Shown one piece after another: positions 35,633 through 63,923 of a stretch of 64,000 nucleotides of DNA. Location: positions 372,001-436,000 of the forward strand of contig JAVLUZ010000344.1 in assembly GCA_036768485.1 (NCBI GenBank), read 5' to 3'. A program made the translations under genes and the position numbers. The stretch comes from Mermis nigrescens. Taxonomy: Eukaryota > Nematoda > Enoplea > Mermithida > Mermithidae. Position 1 is the stretch's first letter, and each line of letters starts with the position of its first letter. The notes beneath the pieces were generated by a model. It had not been told where the DNA came from and did no database searches. It was given only the letters and a program-made list of their open reading frames with translations.

Positions 35633-36484
35633 GTCGAACCCATAAAATCCACAATGATCTTCTTCGGTTGCAACGGTGCAAAAAAGTTATATATTCGAAA
35701 CGACCGTCTCCAAAATGGCCACCGAGAGAACGGCAATCGCCTAATGGATATAACCGTAGCGTCCTATTCATTATATTTCTTATTACTCTGCTTGCTACAT
35801 TACATACATCAGGATCGCAATCTCGATAACAAACGAATTTCTTAATACAATTACGCGATTTACATGTACTCCCCTTTCCCGAAGTCAACTTGACTATGGT
35901 GCTTACTGTGACCCAATTTATTTCAAACATTGAGCTTCACTTCAGCTCAGCGGATAAGTGTTACCTACTTGTGATTTGGTGAAGCTCGAAATTCCGTTGA
36001 CCAAGTGGATTGGTCCGATTGGTCGCTCGTCTCATCTGAATAGGCTTATCTAGATGAAGACAATAAGCGTTGTAGTAAGGAGTAAATGCAAAATATGGGT
36101 TCCGTCAGAAATGCGTAAAAATGGCTTACGGAGTCCGGATTTTTTGCGAAACGTGCTGTAATCGTTGATATAAGGCGCAGGAAACAAGTTTAATTAAAAT
36201 TGCTCGTTGTTTCCCGAAATACTCCAGATTTTGCAGCAAAATTCGTGTTCTTCGTGATTTATAGCACTAGTACATAAAGTTCATGCTCTTTTCGCCATAA
36301 AATAATTTTCCTTGTTATTTTCGATATGGATAACAAATATGCCAATCTTTTCGCTTAAATATCTTTTTTTAAATGTAATATATGTAAATTTATGCAAATT
36401 TTCGATCTTGTCTTTCCATGACCAATTTTTTTGCTTAATAAAAATACTACTCGCTGCACAAATGCAAATAATTCAGTACAATGT

Positions 36485-36600
36485 GTTACATAATTTGCAG
36501 TCAAGGTTGCTGGTTTTTGACTGCAAATAATATCACACTGTACGCGATATTATTTACAGTCAGGCCTCTGGTTTTTGACTGCAAATAATGTTACATTACT
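36485..36600. repeat. Two short ATTTGCAGTCAA hairpins
   Basis: TAATTTGCAGTCAAGG..TTTTTGACTGCAAATA and a second TATTTACAGTC..GACTGCAAATA. A collapsed form ATTATTTGCAGTTGACTGCAAATAAT lies near 37196. Confidence 0.75.
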
Positions 36601-37190
36601 TATATTTGTTATGGTAGACCTTTATAAGAGTACTGTTGCAGTGTTTGTAACCCCTCTTATCTTAGTGATATAGATCGACTGGAAGCTGTTCAACGTAGAT
36701 TCACTAAATATATTTTTGGTTATAATAATATTCTTTCTTACGAGGATCGTCTAATACAACTTAAATTGTGCAGACTTGGACTTAAGACGCTTGCAGATTT
36801 GTCTGTGTGATGATGTATCAAATTATTTGTCATAAATCATGTCAAGAAGCTGATGATTTTCTTGTATTTAATCATAATATTACCCGCAGCATTGATAGAT
36901 TTAAATTAGTTATACCTGTTGTACACTCTAATTTAGAAAAGTTGATTTCTTTTACAAATACATCGCAGTTTGGAACGATCTTTCTAGCTTCATTGTATCT
37001 TCCCCTAACCTAAACATATTTTTAAATCCAGGTTAGTAAACTTTGATTTATCTAGACATCTCGTGGGGCGCGCGTAAAAATTGTCATTACATTGACTCGC
37101 ATGTCCCGTTACTAATTTGTATCTATTATGTAACTCGTCATTCCGTATTTTATCACTTTGATTTATTAGTAATAAAAATTTCTTTCTTCT
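36600..37190 (+). mobile_element. LINE 3' fragment (reverse transcriptase C-terminus)
   Basis: The frame encodes CNPSYLSDIDRLEAVQRRFT, followed by YEDRLIQLKLCRLGLKTL, the conserved end of Jockey/CR1-like reverse transcriptases. It is then frameshifted and has stops. The element is heavily truncated at the 5' side and dead. Confidence 0.8.
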
Positions 37191-37244
37191 TCTATATTAT
37201 TTGCAGTTGACTGCAAATAATTATTGCCCGCTTTAAGCTGCAGC

Positions 37245-37560
37245 TGTTTACTCTAGTTCGCTCTAATTTACAAAAATTCGATTTTTCACAAGTATATCTG
37301 TTTTGAAACACCTGCCTGATTTTTAGTTTCTTCCCCTAATTGAAATATATTCAAATCTAAATTAATTGACGTCGACTTATCTAAATTTATTAGAGGGCAA
37401 GCTTAAATCGTCATTATGACTCGCTTGTCGCCTTTTGCTGTATACGTTTTTGCTTTATTTTTGCTTTTTAATTTTTTCTTCCACTTTATTTGTCATCATT
37501 ATGACTCGCTCGTCGCCTTTTGCTTTACGCTTTTATTTTATTGATCGTACGTTTTATACT
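37245..37560 (+). mobile_element. Second LINE 3' tail, partly duplicated
   Basis: Resembles the end of 36600-37190 (..TTCTTCCCCTAATTGAAATA.., ..ATTAGAGGGCAAGC..). The terminal stretch ATTATGACTCGCT(T/C)GTCGCC occurs twice, near 37415 and 37500. Confidence 0.65.
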
Positions 37561-37921
37561 CCCTCGCATACTTCGTAATTGTCGCGTTTTCAGCGATAAA
37601 TTATTTCAGTTCAGTTCAGTTCAGTAAGTCGACCTAAGCAACATTAGATATGTCGACCTCAGCGAGGCTTAGGTATATCGACCTAAACAGCCTGAAATTC
37701 TCTTTCATCTATAACTAAGCCTATTCCTGAGAATAATTAAGAGAAGACCGACTCACAGGATAAACATAAAAAGTGCCTATTCCTAAGCACTGTTGAATTG
37801 TATTGTGAACTTTAGGGCCCTTTCTGCAAGTTTTGTAAAAATCCGAACTTTAAACTGAACTGAACTACAATAATTTATTGCTGAAAACGCGACACTAATT
37901 GTTAACAATTTCTGATGGAAC

Positions 37922-38370
37922 CACGGTTTTTTTGTATTCGGCAAAGATTTTTCGCGATGTACAAAGACTTTTGGGGACCGTCTTTGTACATGTACAAAGA
38001 TTTTTTGGAAGACAAAAACTGCAAAAAAGGTTCGAAATTCGCAAAAATTCTCGGCGCTCCGCGCCGAAATGAGCAATTGTGTGTTCTATATACCTATCTT
38101 TATAATTTCAGAAATTGCATTTTCAAGGATAAAATGCCTAATTTTTTAGCGCTTCGCGCTGTTTTAAGACGATTATTACTGATTTTTGCCCTTAGAAACC
38201 TAGAAATTGCTAAAATACGTAACCAAAGGTCGAACAACTCTGTTTTTGCAACACTAAAATCGCTACTGTACCATATTATAGTACCCAAAAATTTGTGTGT
38301 ACGAAATGTACAAAGACTTTTAGGGACCATCTTCGTACATGTACAAACGGACCTTGTACAAAAAACACTG
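37922..38370 (+). mobile_element. MITE-H copy 1
   Basis: Starts CACGGTTTTTTTGTATTCGG, ends TTGTACAAAAAACACTG. Perfect duplication GATGGAAC at 37914-37921 and 38371-38378. It contains repeated CTTTGTACATGTACAAAG palindromes and GGCGCTCCGCGCC. Confidence 0.9.
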
Positions 38371-38488
38371 GATGGAACATATATTCTGCAATTTAGCTGC
38401 GTTATGATTATGCGAATCAAATAAACAGACGGTCTTTCCTGTTTGCTCTTTTGTACGTTATTTACCTAACTTGTTGTCTTTTTCGCAG

Positions 38489-38657
38489 ATGAGACTGAAA
38501 TTTCGATAGCCGCCAAAAATAGAAAGTTTGATGCTAAAACCTTACTTTAGCTCTTTTCCGCACAAACTGAGCATGAATTTATTCTAGAGCGCTTGGGAGA
38601 CGCTGGACAAGTGATGGATAAAATGCTATATTTGTTTACGACGGAGCTGACCAATCA
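38489..38657 (+). CDS. Unknown-gene exon a, with in-frame TAG
   Basis: Acceptor TTTTTCGCAG, donor AATCA|GTAAGC. The frame reads ETEISIAAKNRKFDAKTLL, TAG, LFSAQTEHEFILERLGD, then QVMDKMLYLFTTELTN. Coding character continues on both sides of the stop. Alternative acceptors at 38550 (CTTTAG) or 38578 (TTCTAG) would avoid the stop. Confidence 0.4.
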
Positions 38658-41600
38658 GTAAGCCTATTAATTAGCACATGCAGTTATGCATCATAGGTGC
38701 ACAAGGTCAGGATCGGCAGGGGGGGTGAAATCCTAAAAATTTAAACTATTTAATTTAACGTTAACGATTTTTTTGCTGTTTTAGCGATCAAAATGTTCAG
38801 AATAGCCTATAAAACGTTTTTACGTGGTAACATCGCATTCTAAAAGCATTTTTAGTCCATTTCGACAGCATTATATCATTTTTAACGTTAAAAAATGCAG
38901 AAAATTTCAATTTTGGGCGTTTTTTGAACAAAAAGTACTTAAAAGTACTAATCTGGCGCGAAGCGCCTGAAAAATTGTGACGTTTTTACTGCTTTTGACC
39001 TCAAAAATGATGCAAAAAAACGTTCTATCAGCTCAAAATCGTCGGACAGTACCTCTCCGGCTGACCCTTCAGGGGTAATACCTCCCTCACCCCGTGCATG
39101 TATGTTATGCATGTAAATTGCATTAAATAAATGGAAAAACGGCTAGTGAATACTTGTAGAATATGGCCCAAAGTAGAGTTTGTTTCCTCAAAATTTAGTG
39201 TAGAAATGAATTTTCCGTTTACGTTGTCCTAAAATCGAATGGGGTGCAAATTTTGATTGAAGCCATTTATTAGGGTTCGTTTCTCGAAATATGTGAGTAC
39301 TAGGTATAGTCATGATTTGTTTGTGCTTGATTGAATTTTATCTGTTTCACGAACTTCGTAATAAATGTATATGCTATTTTTGTATTATAACCCCATTTTC
39401 GGAACTTTGGCATTAACACTCAGTATCCAACAATTGCTGAAAGTTTTTCTGCAAAAAACCACGCCCTTACCTACCGAACTAACCCTTTTTGACATGCCTG
39501 ATAAGCTGCTGAGTATGAATATGCTAATGATCGCGAGTAAGTATTTTTCATTTCCCTACACTTACTTCCTACATAAGCTTATCCAAATTTTACAAACATT
39601 TTGGTCTATTTTACAAACATTATGTTGGTATATATTTAATTCGGTCTAAGAATCTGTAAGAGGTATGTATATCGACATAAACTGGATTATCAATTGAAAA
39701 TCTTATTCTGATTGAACTGAGCTAAAGCCTAAAATATTAAGATAGGCAAAGAGAATCAAAAACTGAAAGGATAAAAGGATAAAATTCGAATTTTTTGTTT
39801 GAATTATATTTGAAAGGATAAAAGGACAAAACTCGAAATTTTGGTTGAACCAGATTTCATATTGTATAGTTTAGTCGAGTGGCTCTGCCTGCGATAATTC
39901 TTCCCCAAAAACCGTAAGTGTTTCGTTTTGGATTTCCTTTATGAGCGTACATCGTCTCGCTGTATTTTTTATGCGTTGATGATTTTATGTTTAATAGTTG
40001 GAAGTTACTTACTTATGTAGACCCCTTTTATGTGAATAGCTGTAGCTAGCGTCCTGTTTTTTCAAAACCAGAACAAATAATTAGCTACTTTATCGTAGAA
40101 TAAATCTGATTTCAGAATTCTCAGTAGTTTCGTAAATTATTAGGTTTAACGGAAGCTTGTTTGGAAATTCGCATTTAAGTAAGGTTGTAGTTTTGAAATG
40201 TCTTGTCGAGTCTGGCTTATGGTAGGTATTGCTTTACATTTTAAAATGAGTAAGATGTATTTTGGTGACCATTTGATCAATATACTATAATGTTATGCCC
40301 TAGACTAGTTTCCCTCTTAATATATTTGAAGAAAGTTCCGTGAGGGTGAGGGGGTTATCACCGTAGGTGGGCGGCACCAAAATTCTGGGGGGGGGTGCAG
40401 AATTTTTCAAAGGTAAAAGAATGGCCTTATAAATGGTGGTATGGCGAAAAAACACCATTTTTAAACGTGTCTCATCAAGCACCATCCATTGGCATCAAAA
40501 AATTTGCGAAAAAAACGAAAAAATTTTCAGAAATTCAATTCTAAGGGGGATATTTTGGTTTCTGAGGGGTATTTTGGTTTCTGGGGGTGCATACCCCCAA
40601 ACCCCCACGCTCAGGTTATATGGTTATCACCTCCTGAAGAGTCAGACAGGTAAGTATATACTGTCTGGCGATTTTGAGCTAACGGGACATTTTCTGCTTC
40701 ATTTTTTAGGACAAAAGCAGTATTGATGATTAAAATTTTTCAACGCGATTAATAATTTTGCTAAACCCTGTTAAAATGTTCTTAAAGAAATCGGAATTTC
40801 TCGCTAAATTGATAAATCTCTTTATTTTTAGCCTTAAAAGCTATATAACGCATTTAAAATGGGCTAAAAGTGCTCTAAAAATGCCGTATCTACCGCGCAA
40901 AAGCGCTTTAAATAGGCTATTTTGTCCATTTTCTTTATTTGACTAGCCAAAAACGTTAACACCAAATATTCTGGTATGGATTTCTGGGATTTTAAGCCCG
41001 CCCGCTTCTACTGACCCTGATATTGTGCATCTACGAATGGAATAGTTTAAAGGCTGGACAAAGCTTAATGTTATATTCGCTCACACACGCGCACTGGGGG
41101 ATATGGGAGGTATTCCCCCTACTAGGACTTTTTGAAGGCATACCCTACCCTCCTCAGGCCATTTTGGACCAAAACTGATTGCTTGAACCATGAAAAAGCG
41201 TCAAATGACGTCTGACACAGGCGCGGATTTAAGGTGGGGGGGGGGGGGCGACCGCCCCCCATTGGCCAAAAATATTTGGCGAGAATAAAGAATGGATATG
41301 CAATTTGCAATGATTTTTGGCCGTCAGTAACCATAATTTCTCAAATTTTTCCGGCGCTACGCGCCGGATGATATCTATTAATGACATTTATTAACTTTCT
41401 TGGTGACCTGGAAGCCATTTTCTGTTCTATTTTTGCATAGTTTTCTTCTATTTTCAATTGAAAATTTCAATGTTTCGCATCAAATGCTATAAAAACAGGA
41501 AATCAAGCTGTAAATCATGCTTCTAGACGTCTATCCGCCTTAATTTCACAAATTTTCCGGTGCTACGCGCCAGATTTTTGTATAAGTCAAAGAAATTTAA

Positions 41601-42655
41601 TGATTTCTTCGCACAAAATTGTCGAAAATATTTAAAAGTTTTTGAAAAAATATTGCGTCAAAAGTGATTTTATGTGAAAGTATACAATGTAAAACACCGA
41701 AAAAACGCTATATCGCGCGTTAAGGGCAAATTTTCGGACCTATTTTTGACTTTTTTTGGAAAAGTTGGGATACCGCCCCCTAGGAAAATCCTAGATCCGC
41801 CACTGGTCTGACAGCGTAATTTTAAATACAAATACTCACTTGTTTCGGACAGTAGACTGTTCAATTCAGTCATCCAAGCAATTTTCTTTTATTACTTTAC
41901 ATAAATTTAGCAGGTCATTCCATTATCCTGATTGTTATTGTTTTCATCATATTTAGCCTCAGATATTCGTAAAAACTCGAATATGACAAATTAAGTACAA
42001 AAATTAGACATTAAATAGGTAAAAACATTTTTCCCCAACCCAAGGGAAATCGGTTAACCCCCTCTCAGAGCTTTTGACCGTGTGCATGTATGTATTGGCA
42101 ATTTTTTACAATCTATGCCTTAATTCTTTCACCTCATTATAGTAAAATGTTATTTTGAACTTTACACGCGTTTTTCAAGGGCCAGTGAAGCTGTCAAATT
42201 GGGGCGTTTTCAAACGATTATCGCATATCACAAGTCGCTAGAAGAAACAAAACGTTATCTATCCGTAATAGTTATTTAATAATTTATTCAATTATTTATT
42301 TTTAAAATATATTTAATTCGTATAAATTTATTTCGCGTACTCGATTGGGCCAGTTAAGCAGCAGGTAAACGAATAAGGTTCGTTTTATTGAATTTTGAGT
42401 AGGCTAGTAGGTCAGCAGATCTTCGTGGTCGATAGATAATTTTGTAGAGTCATTTATTCATTATTCATTAAAAAGATAATTTTTCAGCTTCTTAATGGGC
42501 CTATTATACGTCTGAATGGCTCGGCCGGTTTGAGATCTTATTTTTCATACAAATCTCTTTCGACTGAACTCGATTTTTCAATTACACCGATTGTTTTAAT
42601 CGCATCTGCGTTCCTAAAACAAAATATGTTCATGAAAATTGGCAGATCTAACCGA
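38489..42655 (+). CDS. Unrecognised helix-rich protein, three exons seen (possible pseudogene)
   Basis: The first two exons, 38489-38657 and 39424-39536, join in phase across good GTAAGC/GTAAGT donors into ..LGDAGQVMDKMLYLFTTE then IQQLLKVFLQKTTPLPTELT. A third exon, 42488-42655, encodes LLNGPIIRLNGSAGLRSYFS and ITPIVLIASAFLKQN. Exon 2 ends in phase 1 and the third begins in phase 0, so at least one exon is missing or the third belongs to another transcript. The first exon has an in-frame TAG at 38548. The third exon ends in phase 0, as does the start of the BCL9-like exon at 44504, so it could belong to that gene. I do not recognise the family. Confidence 0.4.
38692..39104 (+). mobile_element. 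MITE-D copy 1 (~413 bp, 8-bp TSD)
   Basis: Starts CATAGGTGCACAAGG, ends CCCCGTGCATGTATG. Perfect duplication TTATGCAT at 38684-38691 and 39105-39112. It contains a CTGGCGCGAAGCGCCTG palindrome. It lies in the intron between exons a and b of the unknown gene. Confidence 0.9.
39424..39536 (+). CDS. Unknown-gene exon b
   Basis: Acceptor TAACACTCAG completes the split codon CA|T. The exon encodes IQQLLKVFLQKTTPL and FDMPDKLLSMNMLMIA, with donor GCGA|GTAAGT matching the consensus. Confidence 0.45.
40335..41035 (-). mobile_element. MITE-D copy 3, split by MITE-A copy 6
   Basis: The GTGAGGGTGAGGGGGTTATCAC left part continues after the MITE-A insertion as CTCCTGAAGAGTCAGACAG and ends TATTGTGCATCTACG. 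The boundaries are approximate. Confidence 0.75.
40362..40622 (-). mobile_element. MITE-A copy 6, inside MITE-D
   Basis: Perfect duplication GTTATCAC at 40354-40361 and 40623-40630. The left end has mutated (CGTAGGTGGGCGG). Confidence 0.9.
41218..41805 (-). mobile_element. MITE-E copy 1 (588 bp)
   Basis: Starts CAGGCGCGGATTTAAGG and ends CTAGATCCGCCACTG. Perfect duplication GTCTGACA at 41210-41217 and 41806-41813. The body carries CCGGCGCTACGCGCCGG. Confidence 0.92.
42488..42655 (+). CDS. Unknown-gene exon c, or 5' exon of the BCL9-like gene
   Basis: Acceptor TTTTTCAG, exactly 56 open codons, donor CGA|GTGCAT. The frame has no early ATG but clear coding character (STELDFSITPIVLIASAFLK). A hAT-type element begins only 25 bases downstream, at 42681. 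Confidence 0.45.
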
Positions 42656-42680
42656 GTGCATACCTAGTTATACATAACGC

Positions 42681-43476
42681 CAGGCACGTAGCTGGCCGTC
42701 CTTTTTTGGGGGGGACCAACACCAATCTTTTGGGGAGACTAAGCCCAAAAAGGCCAAAAATAGCACGAAAATAACGTTTAAAAAATCAAAATTTTCCGAT
42801 TTTTCTGAATTTGGGGAGCGGATACCTGGGCAATGGATTTTGGTTTCTGAAAGTACCGGGGTCCCTTCTGTTGAGGTTGGTTGGTTGGTTGGCTTGCCGG
42901 TTGGTTGGTTGTTTGGTTGGCTAGTTGGTTGCTTGTTTGGCCGGTTGGTCGGTTGGCTAGTTGGTTGGTTGAGCGGTTGGCTAGTTGGTTGGTTGGTTTG
43001 CCGGTTAGTTGATTGGTTGGTTGGCTACTTGGTTGGTTGAGGGGTTGGCTAGTTGGTTGGTTGGTTGGTTGGTTGGTTGTTTGTTTGTTTGGCCAGTTGG
43101 TTAGTTGCTTGGTTGGGTAGGTGGTTGGTTGGTTGTTTGTTTGGTTGGCTAGTTGGCTGGTTAGTTGGCCCGTTAGTTGGTTGGTTGGCTAATTGGTTGA
43201 TTGTTTGTCCGGTTGTTTGGTTGGCTGGTCGGTTGGCCGGTTAGTTGGTTGGTTAGTTGGCTAGTTGGTTGGTTGTTTTATGTTCTCACTTTTTTATTTT
43301 TGGTTCAAAATATTTTATCCCTACCCCTCAATCAAAAACTGTTTTTTTCTGGCGCCAACTAGCTGGAGTTCTGAAGGTACCGAAGTGCCTTCTGGCGCCA
43401 CCCGGTGGCGCGGGTGGCGCGGCATTGCCCATCTGTGGGGTCCGAACCCCCCATTCCCCCCAGAGATACATGGCTG
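42681..43476 (+). mobile_element. MITE-F copy 2 carrying a GGTT minisatellite
   Basis: Starts CAGGCACGTAGCTGGCC, ends GAGATACATGGCTG. Perfect duplication CATAACGC at 42673-42680 and 43477-43484. About half of the element is the GGTT-type repeat array. Confidence 0.88.
42879..43275 (+). repeat. GGTT/GGCTAGTT minisatellite
   Basis: About 400 bases of 4-bp-based repeats (GGTTGGTTGGCTAGTTGG and variants). The long open frames rich in Trp-Leu-Val-Gly are products of the repeat and not genes. Confidence 0.92.
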
Positions 43477-43958
43477 CATAACGCCAATTTTTGATTTAAA
43501 AAAAACTGAAAGTAGGCTTTTTTCGTCGATTTAAAAATGGAGCGAAATGCTTGACGTGCCTGGAAAGTTTGATATTTTTTGCGCTTTAAGTTCAGATCAA
43601 GCAGGAATTTCAACGAAAAATGGTAAAAAAACTAGAGTTTTAATCGTTTAATGTTTTCACTATTTCAGATGCAACGGAAAATTATTCAACTAATATAAAA
43701 AATCTGAATTTTTAGCACCGTCTTAAAAAAATTGTTAAACGTTGAGAGGAGCGAAGCTGCTCGATAATTGAACTTATAACGACTTGAGTGTACGTACGTA
43801 TTTAGTACTTTTTAACATCTGAAGTTTTCTCAATCTTCCAGCCGTTCAGAATGCTATTTTTGAATAAAATAACGACATTTAAATTATAGATTTAATTTTA
43901 ATTTAAAATTATAAATGCGACTGCTTTTCTTGCGTTCAAGAGATTGAGACCGTAGAAG

Positions 43959-44119
43959 CAGGCACGTAGCTGTGGGGGGATGGGTCCGGACCCCCCAAAA
44001 TTCAGAAAAAAACGGAAAAATAGGTTTTTTCACGTCGTTTTGTGCTTTTTCTGGCTTAGACCCCCCAAAATTGGTGTTTACTCCCCCTCCTCAAAATAGG
44101 AGGGTCTGCTACATGCCCG
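43959..44119 (+). mobile_element. MITE-F copy 1 (161 bp)
   Basis: Starts CAGGCACGTAGCTGTGG, ends CTGCTACATGCCCG. Perfect duplication CGTAGAAG at 43951-43958 and 44120-44127. Confidence 0.9.
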
Positions 44120-44503
44120 CGTAGAAGCGTAGCAAGGCCAGTTTTATAAATCATCTCAGGTTGAGCATGCATGTAAAAGGTAGGGATGCGTCGGGTCAAT
44201 TTTTTTTCAAAAACTCGGGTCCGGGTCCGGATCCAAAATTTCAAGAGCTATTTGGACTAATTTCCCGAGATATAGACCAATTTGGCAAGCAGCAAGGTCA
44301 GCCCCTCCGCCTTGGCCGAATCCTGGATACGGGCCTGCTTTTGTGTAAACTGGAATTTTCCTTCACACTACTTAATGATAGTCGGGCTAAGAACTTCTTT
44401 GACGCCCATCGTATTTAGTATGCAGTTCAATTGAAAATTTTATTTAATTAATTTAATGAATTAAAATATTTTTAGCCTAAATTTTATTTATTAAATCACG
44501 CAG

Positions 44504-62172
<17,669 letters not shown>

Positions 62173-62827
62173 GCTGAAAAAGTTTTTTTCGGTTTTCCCT
62201 CGAGTTTTCGTCTTTTTACTTTTTTCCTCTTTCGATTTCTTTCTGTCTTTGCCCCTTTTTCTACATAGTTTTTCTCCTTTTCCCGTCTTTATTATTTTTT
62301 CGCGGATTTTTCGCCGTTCTGGTTCTTTTATAGTTTTCGATTGATGTTTTTTGATTAATGTTTTTCTCTATTTGTTAATTTAGCGGTTGTTATTTTTTGC
62401 AGTCAACTTGATTGCGTTTTTTTCGCAGGTAAAAAATATCCAAAAATGTTCTGCGCAGTTCGTGATAACTGTTGACATTGGCTGATTTCAATGCTTTTGA
62501 CTCTACAGCATATTTACGAGTGTATATACGCATGCTATTTCATATTTCATTTGATAAATGATTATAAATAAGTGTTTTTAAATTTGGTTTTCACTTTCAT
62601 AACGTATTTTTTAAAAGTATAAAATGATAACGATTATTATTAAATAATATTTAGCAATGATAAATCAATTTTTAATTATTTTAATTTTTTACCGAGGTAA
62701 ATTTAAGCATGAATGATGTCGAGTTAAAGCATTCCGACTATTTCATTGTGTTGATACTTCAATTTTGCGCTTTGATAAAGCAGTCAGTATTGTATGTTTT
62801 TGCACATAATTATACATACATTACATA

Positions 62828-63073
62828 CATTGGTGGGCGGCACCAAAATTCTGGGGGTGCAAGAATTTTCAAAGGTCAAAAAATGGCCTTAAAAATGGTG
62901 GTACGGCCAAAAAACACCATTTTTCATCGTTTCTCATCGAGCACTATCCATTGGTATCAAAAAATTGCGAAAAAAACAAAAAAAATTTCAAAAATTGAAT
63001 TCTGGGGGTATTTCGGTTTCTGGGGAGGTATTTTTTTAGGGGTGCATACCCTAAACCCCCACGCCCAGGTGTG
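62828..63073 (-). mobile_element. MITE-A copy 8
   Basis: Starts CATTGGTGGGCGG, ends CGCCCAGGTGTG. Perfect duplication ATTACATA at 62820-62827 and 63074-63081. Confidence 0.92.
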
Positions 63074-63923
63074 ATTACATACATCACTGTACCATCAGCA
63101 TCCATTTTTCTTTAAACCTGAAAAATGAATGCGCTTCTTATATATAGTCTATGCTCGGATGTATGTATATCAGACGTCAAGCGTTTAATTAATATATTAA
63201 TTATAAATTGATTATAAATTAATGATTAGTAATTATTAACAATTATCATTAAGTTTCTTAAAGAGAGCTTCATTGTATATAAAAAGAACTCTATACTCTT
63301 CTGATATGCAGTTGAAGAGCGGTAAAAGAAACCGTAAAGAAATCAAGGGTTCCGTGTTTACTGGCCGAGTGTGTTTACTAAACGATTACTTCTTTATCTG
63401 CTTTTATTTATTATTTTATTATTAGCACGTCATAAAGCCAACCATTTAAGGGACTGTCTTTATTATCAGTTAGTTAAAAAAGTGTTTTTAATTAGCGGGT
63501 TTGTTACCGTGATAAGGCGTGGCAATTTGGCAAGAACCGAAAAGCGGGAGTGTCTACGTGGCATGCTCAGCATGGGAATCCTGAAGGTGGGGTGAAATTT
63601 CAAAGTGTCCTTTTTGAGCTCAAAAAATGGCGAATACGCGTTAAAAACTTAGTTTTTAGGCGTTTCTGACGATATCTTTCTACAGCATAAAAATATTGAA
63701 AAAATTTGATTAAAATCAAAAAATTTGAATAAATTGAAGAAAATATAGTCACAAAATGAGTATATGGCGCGAAGCGCCGAAAGTTCGTTGCTCTTGAGCA
63801 AATAGATAGCTACATAAAACGCTTAAAACAGCACCTTTTCTACGAAATTTTTGGAATTTTTCGGAAAATCGCGAATTCTGGGGGCGGGTTTAAAGAGTCC
63901 GGGGAATGGGTGCGAGGTGTAAC

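Larger units (their letters stand above)
32054..38488. other. Repeat-rich intergenic region
   Basis: It contains a single arm of the 8535-9286 inverted repeat (32690-32880), MITE-B (33056-33202), a terminal-inverted-repeat element with tRNA-like sequence (34618-35190), MITE-A (35362-35632), LINE 3' tails (36600-37560) and MITE-H (37922-38370). No firm gene. Confidence 0.5.

Noticed and set aside
37915..38424. 169-codon plus-strand frame
   Set aside because: It lies within MITE-H (37922-38370) and has no homologue in copy 2, where it is broken.
38600..38657. BCL9 HD1 helix in LYLFTTELTN
   Set aside because: The next exon continues IQQLLKVFLQ and lacks the conserved AAExVxxG part of HD1, so I leave it as a resemblance only.
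41834..41866. Minus-strand MTELNSLLSET followed by GTGAGT, like a first coding exon
   Set aside because: Only 11 codons, with no phase-compatible next exon found, and lying between plus-strand exons.
42840..43244. Open frames rich in Trp-Leu-Val-Gly
   Set aside because: They arise from the GGTT minisatellite in every frame and are not genes.
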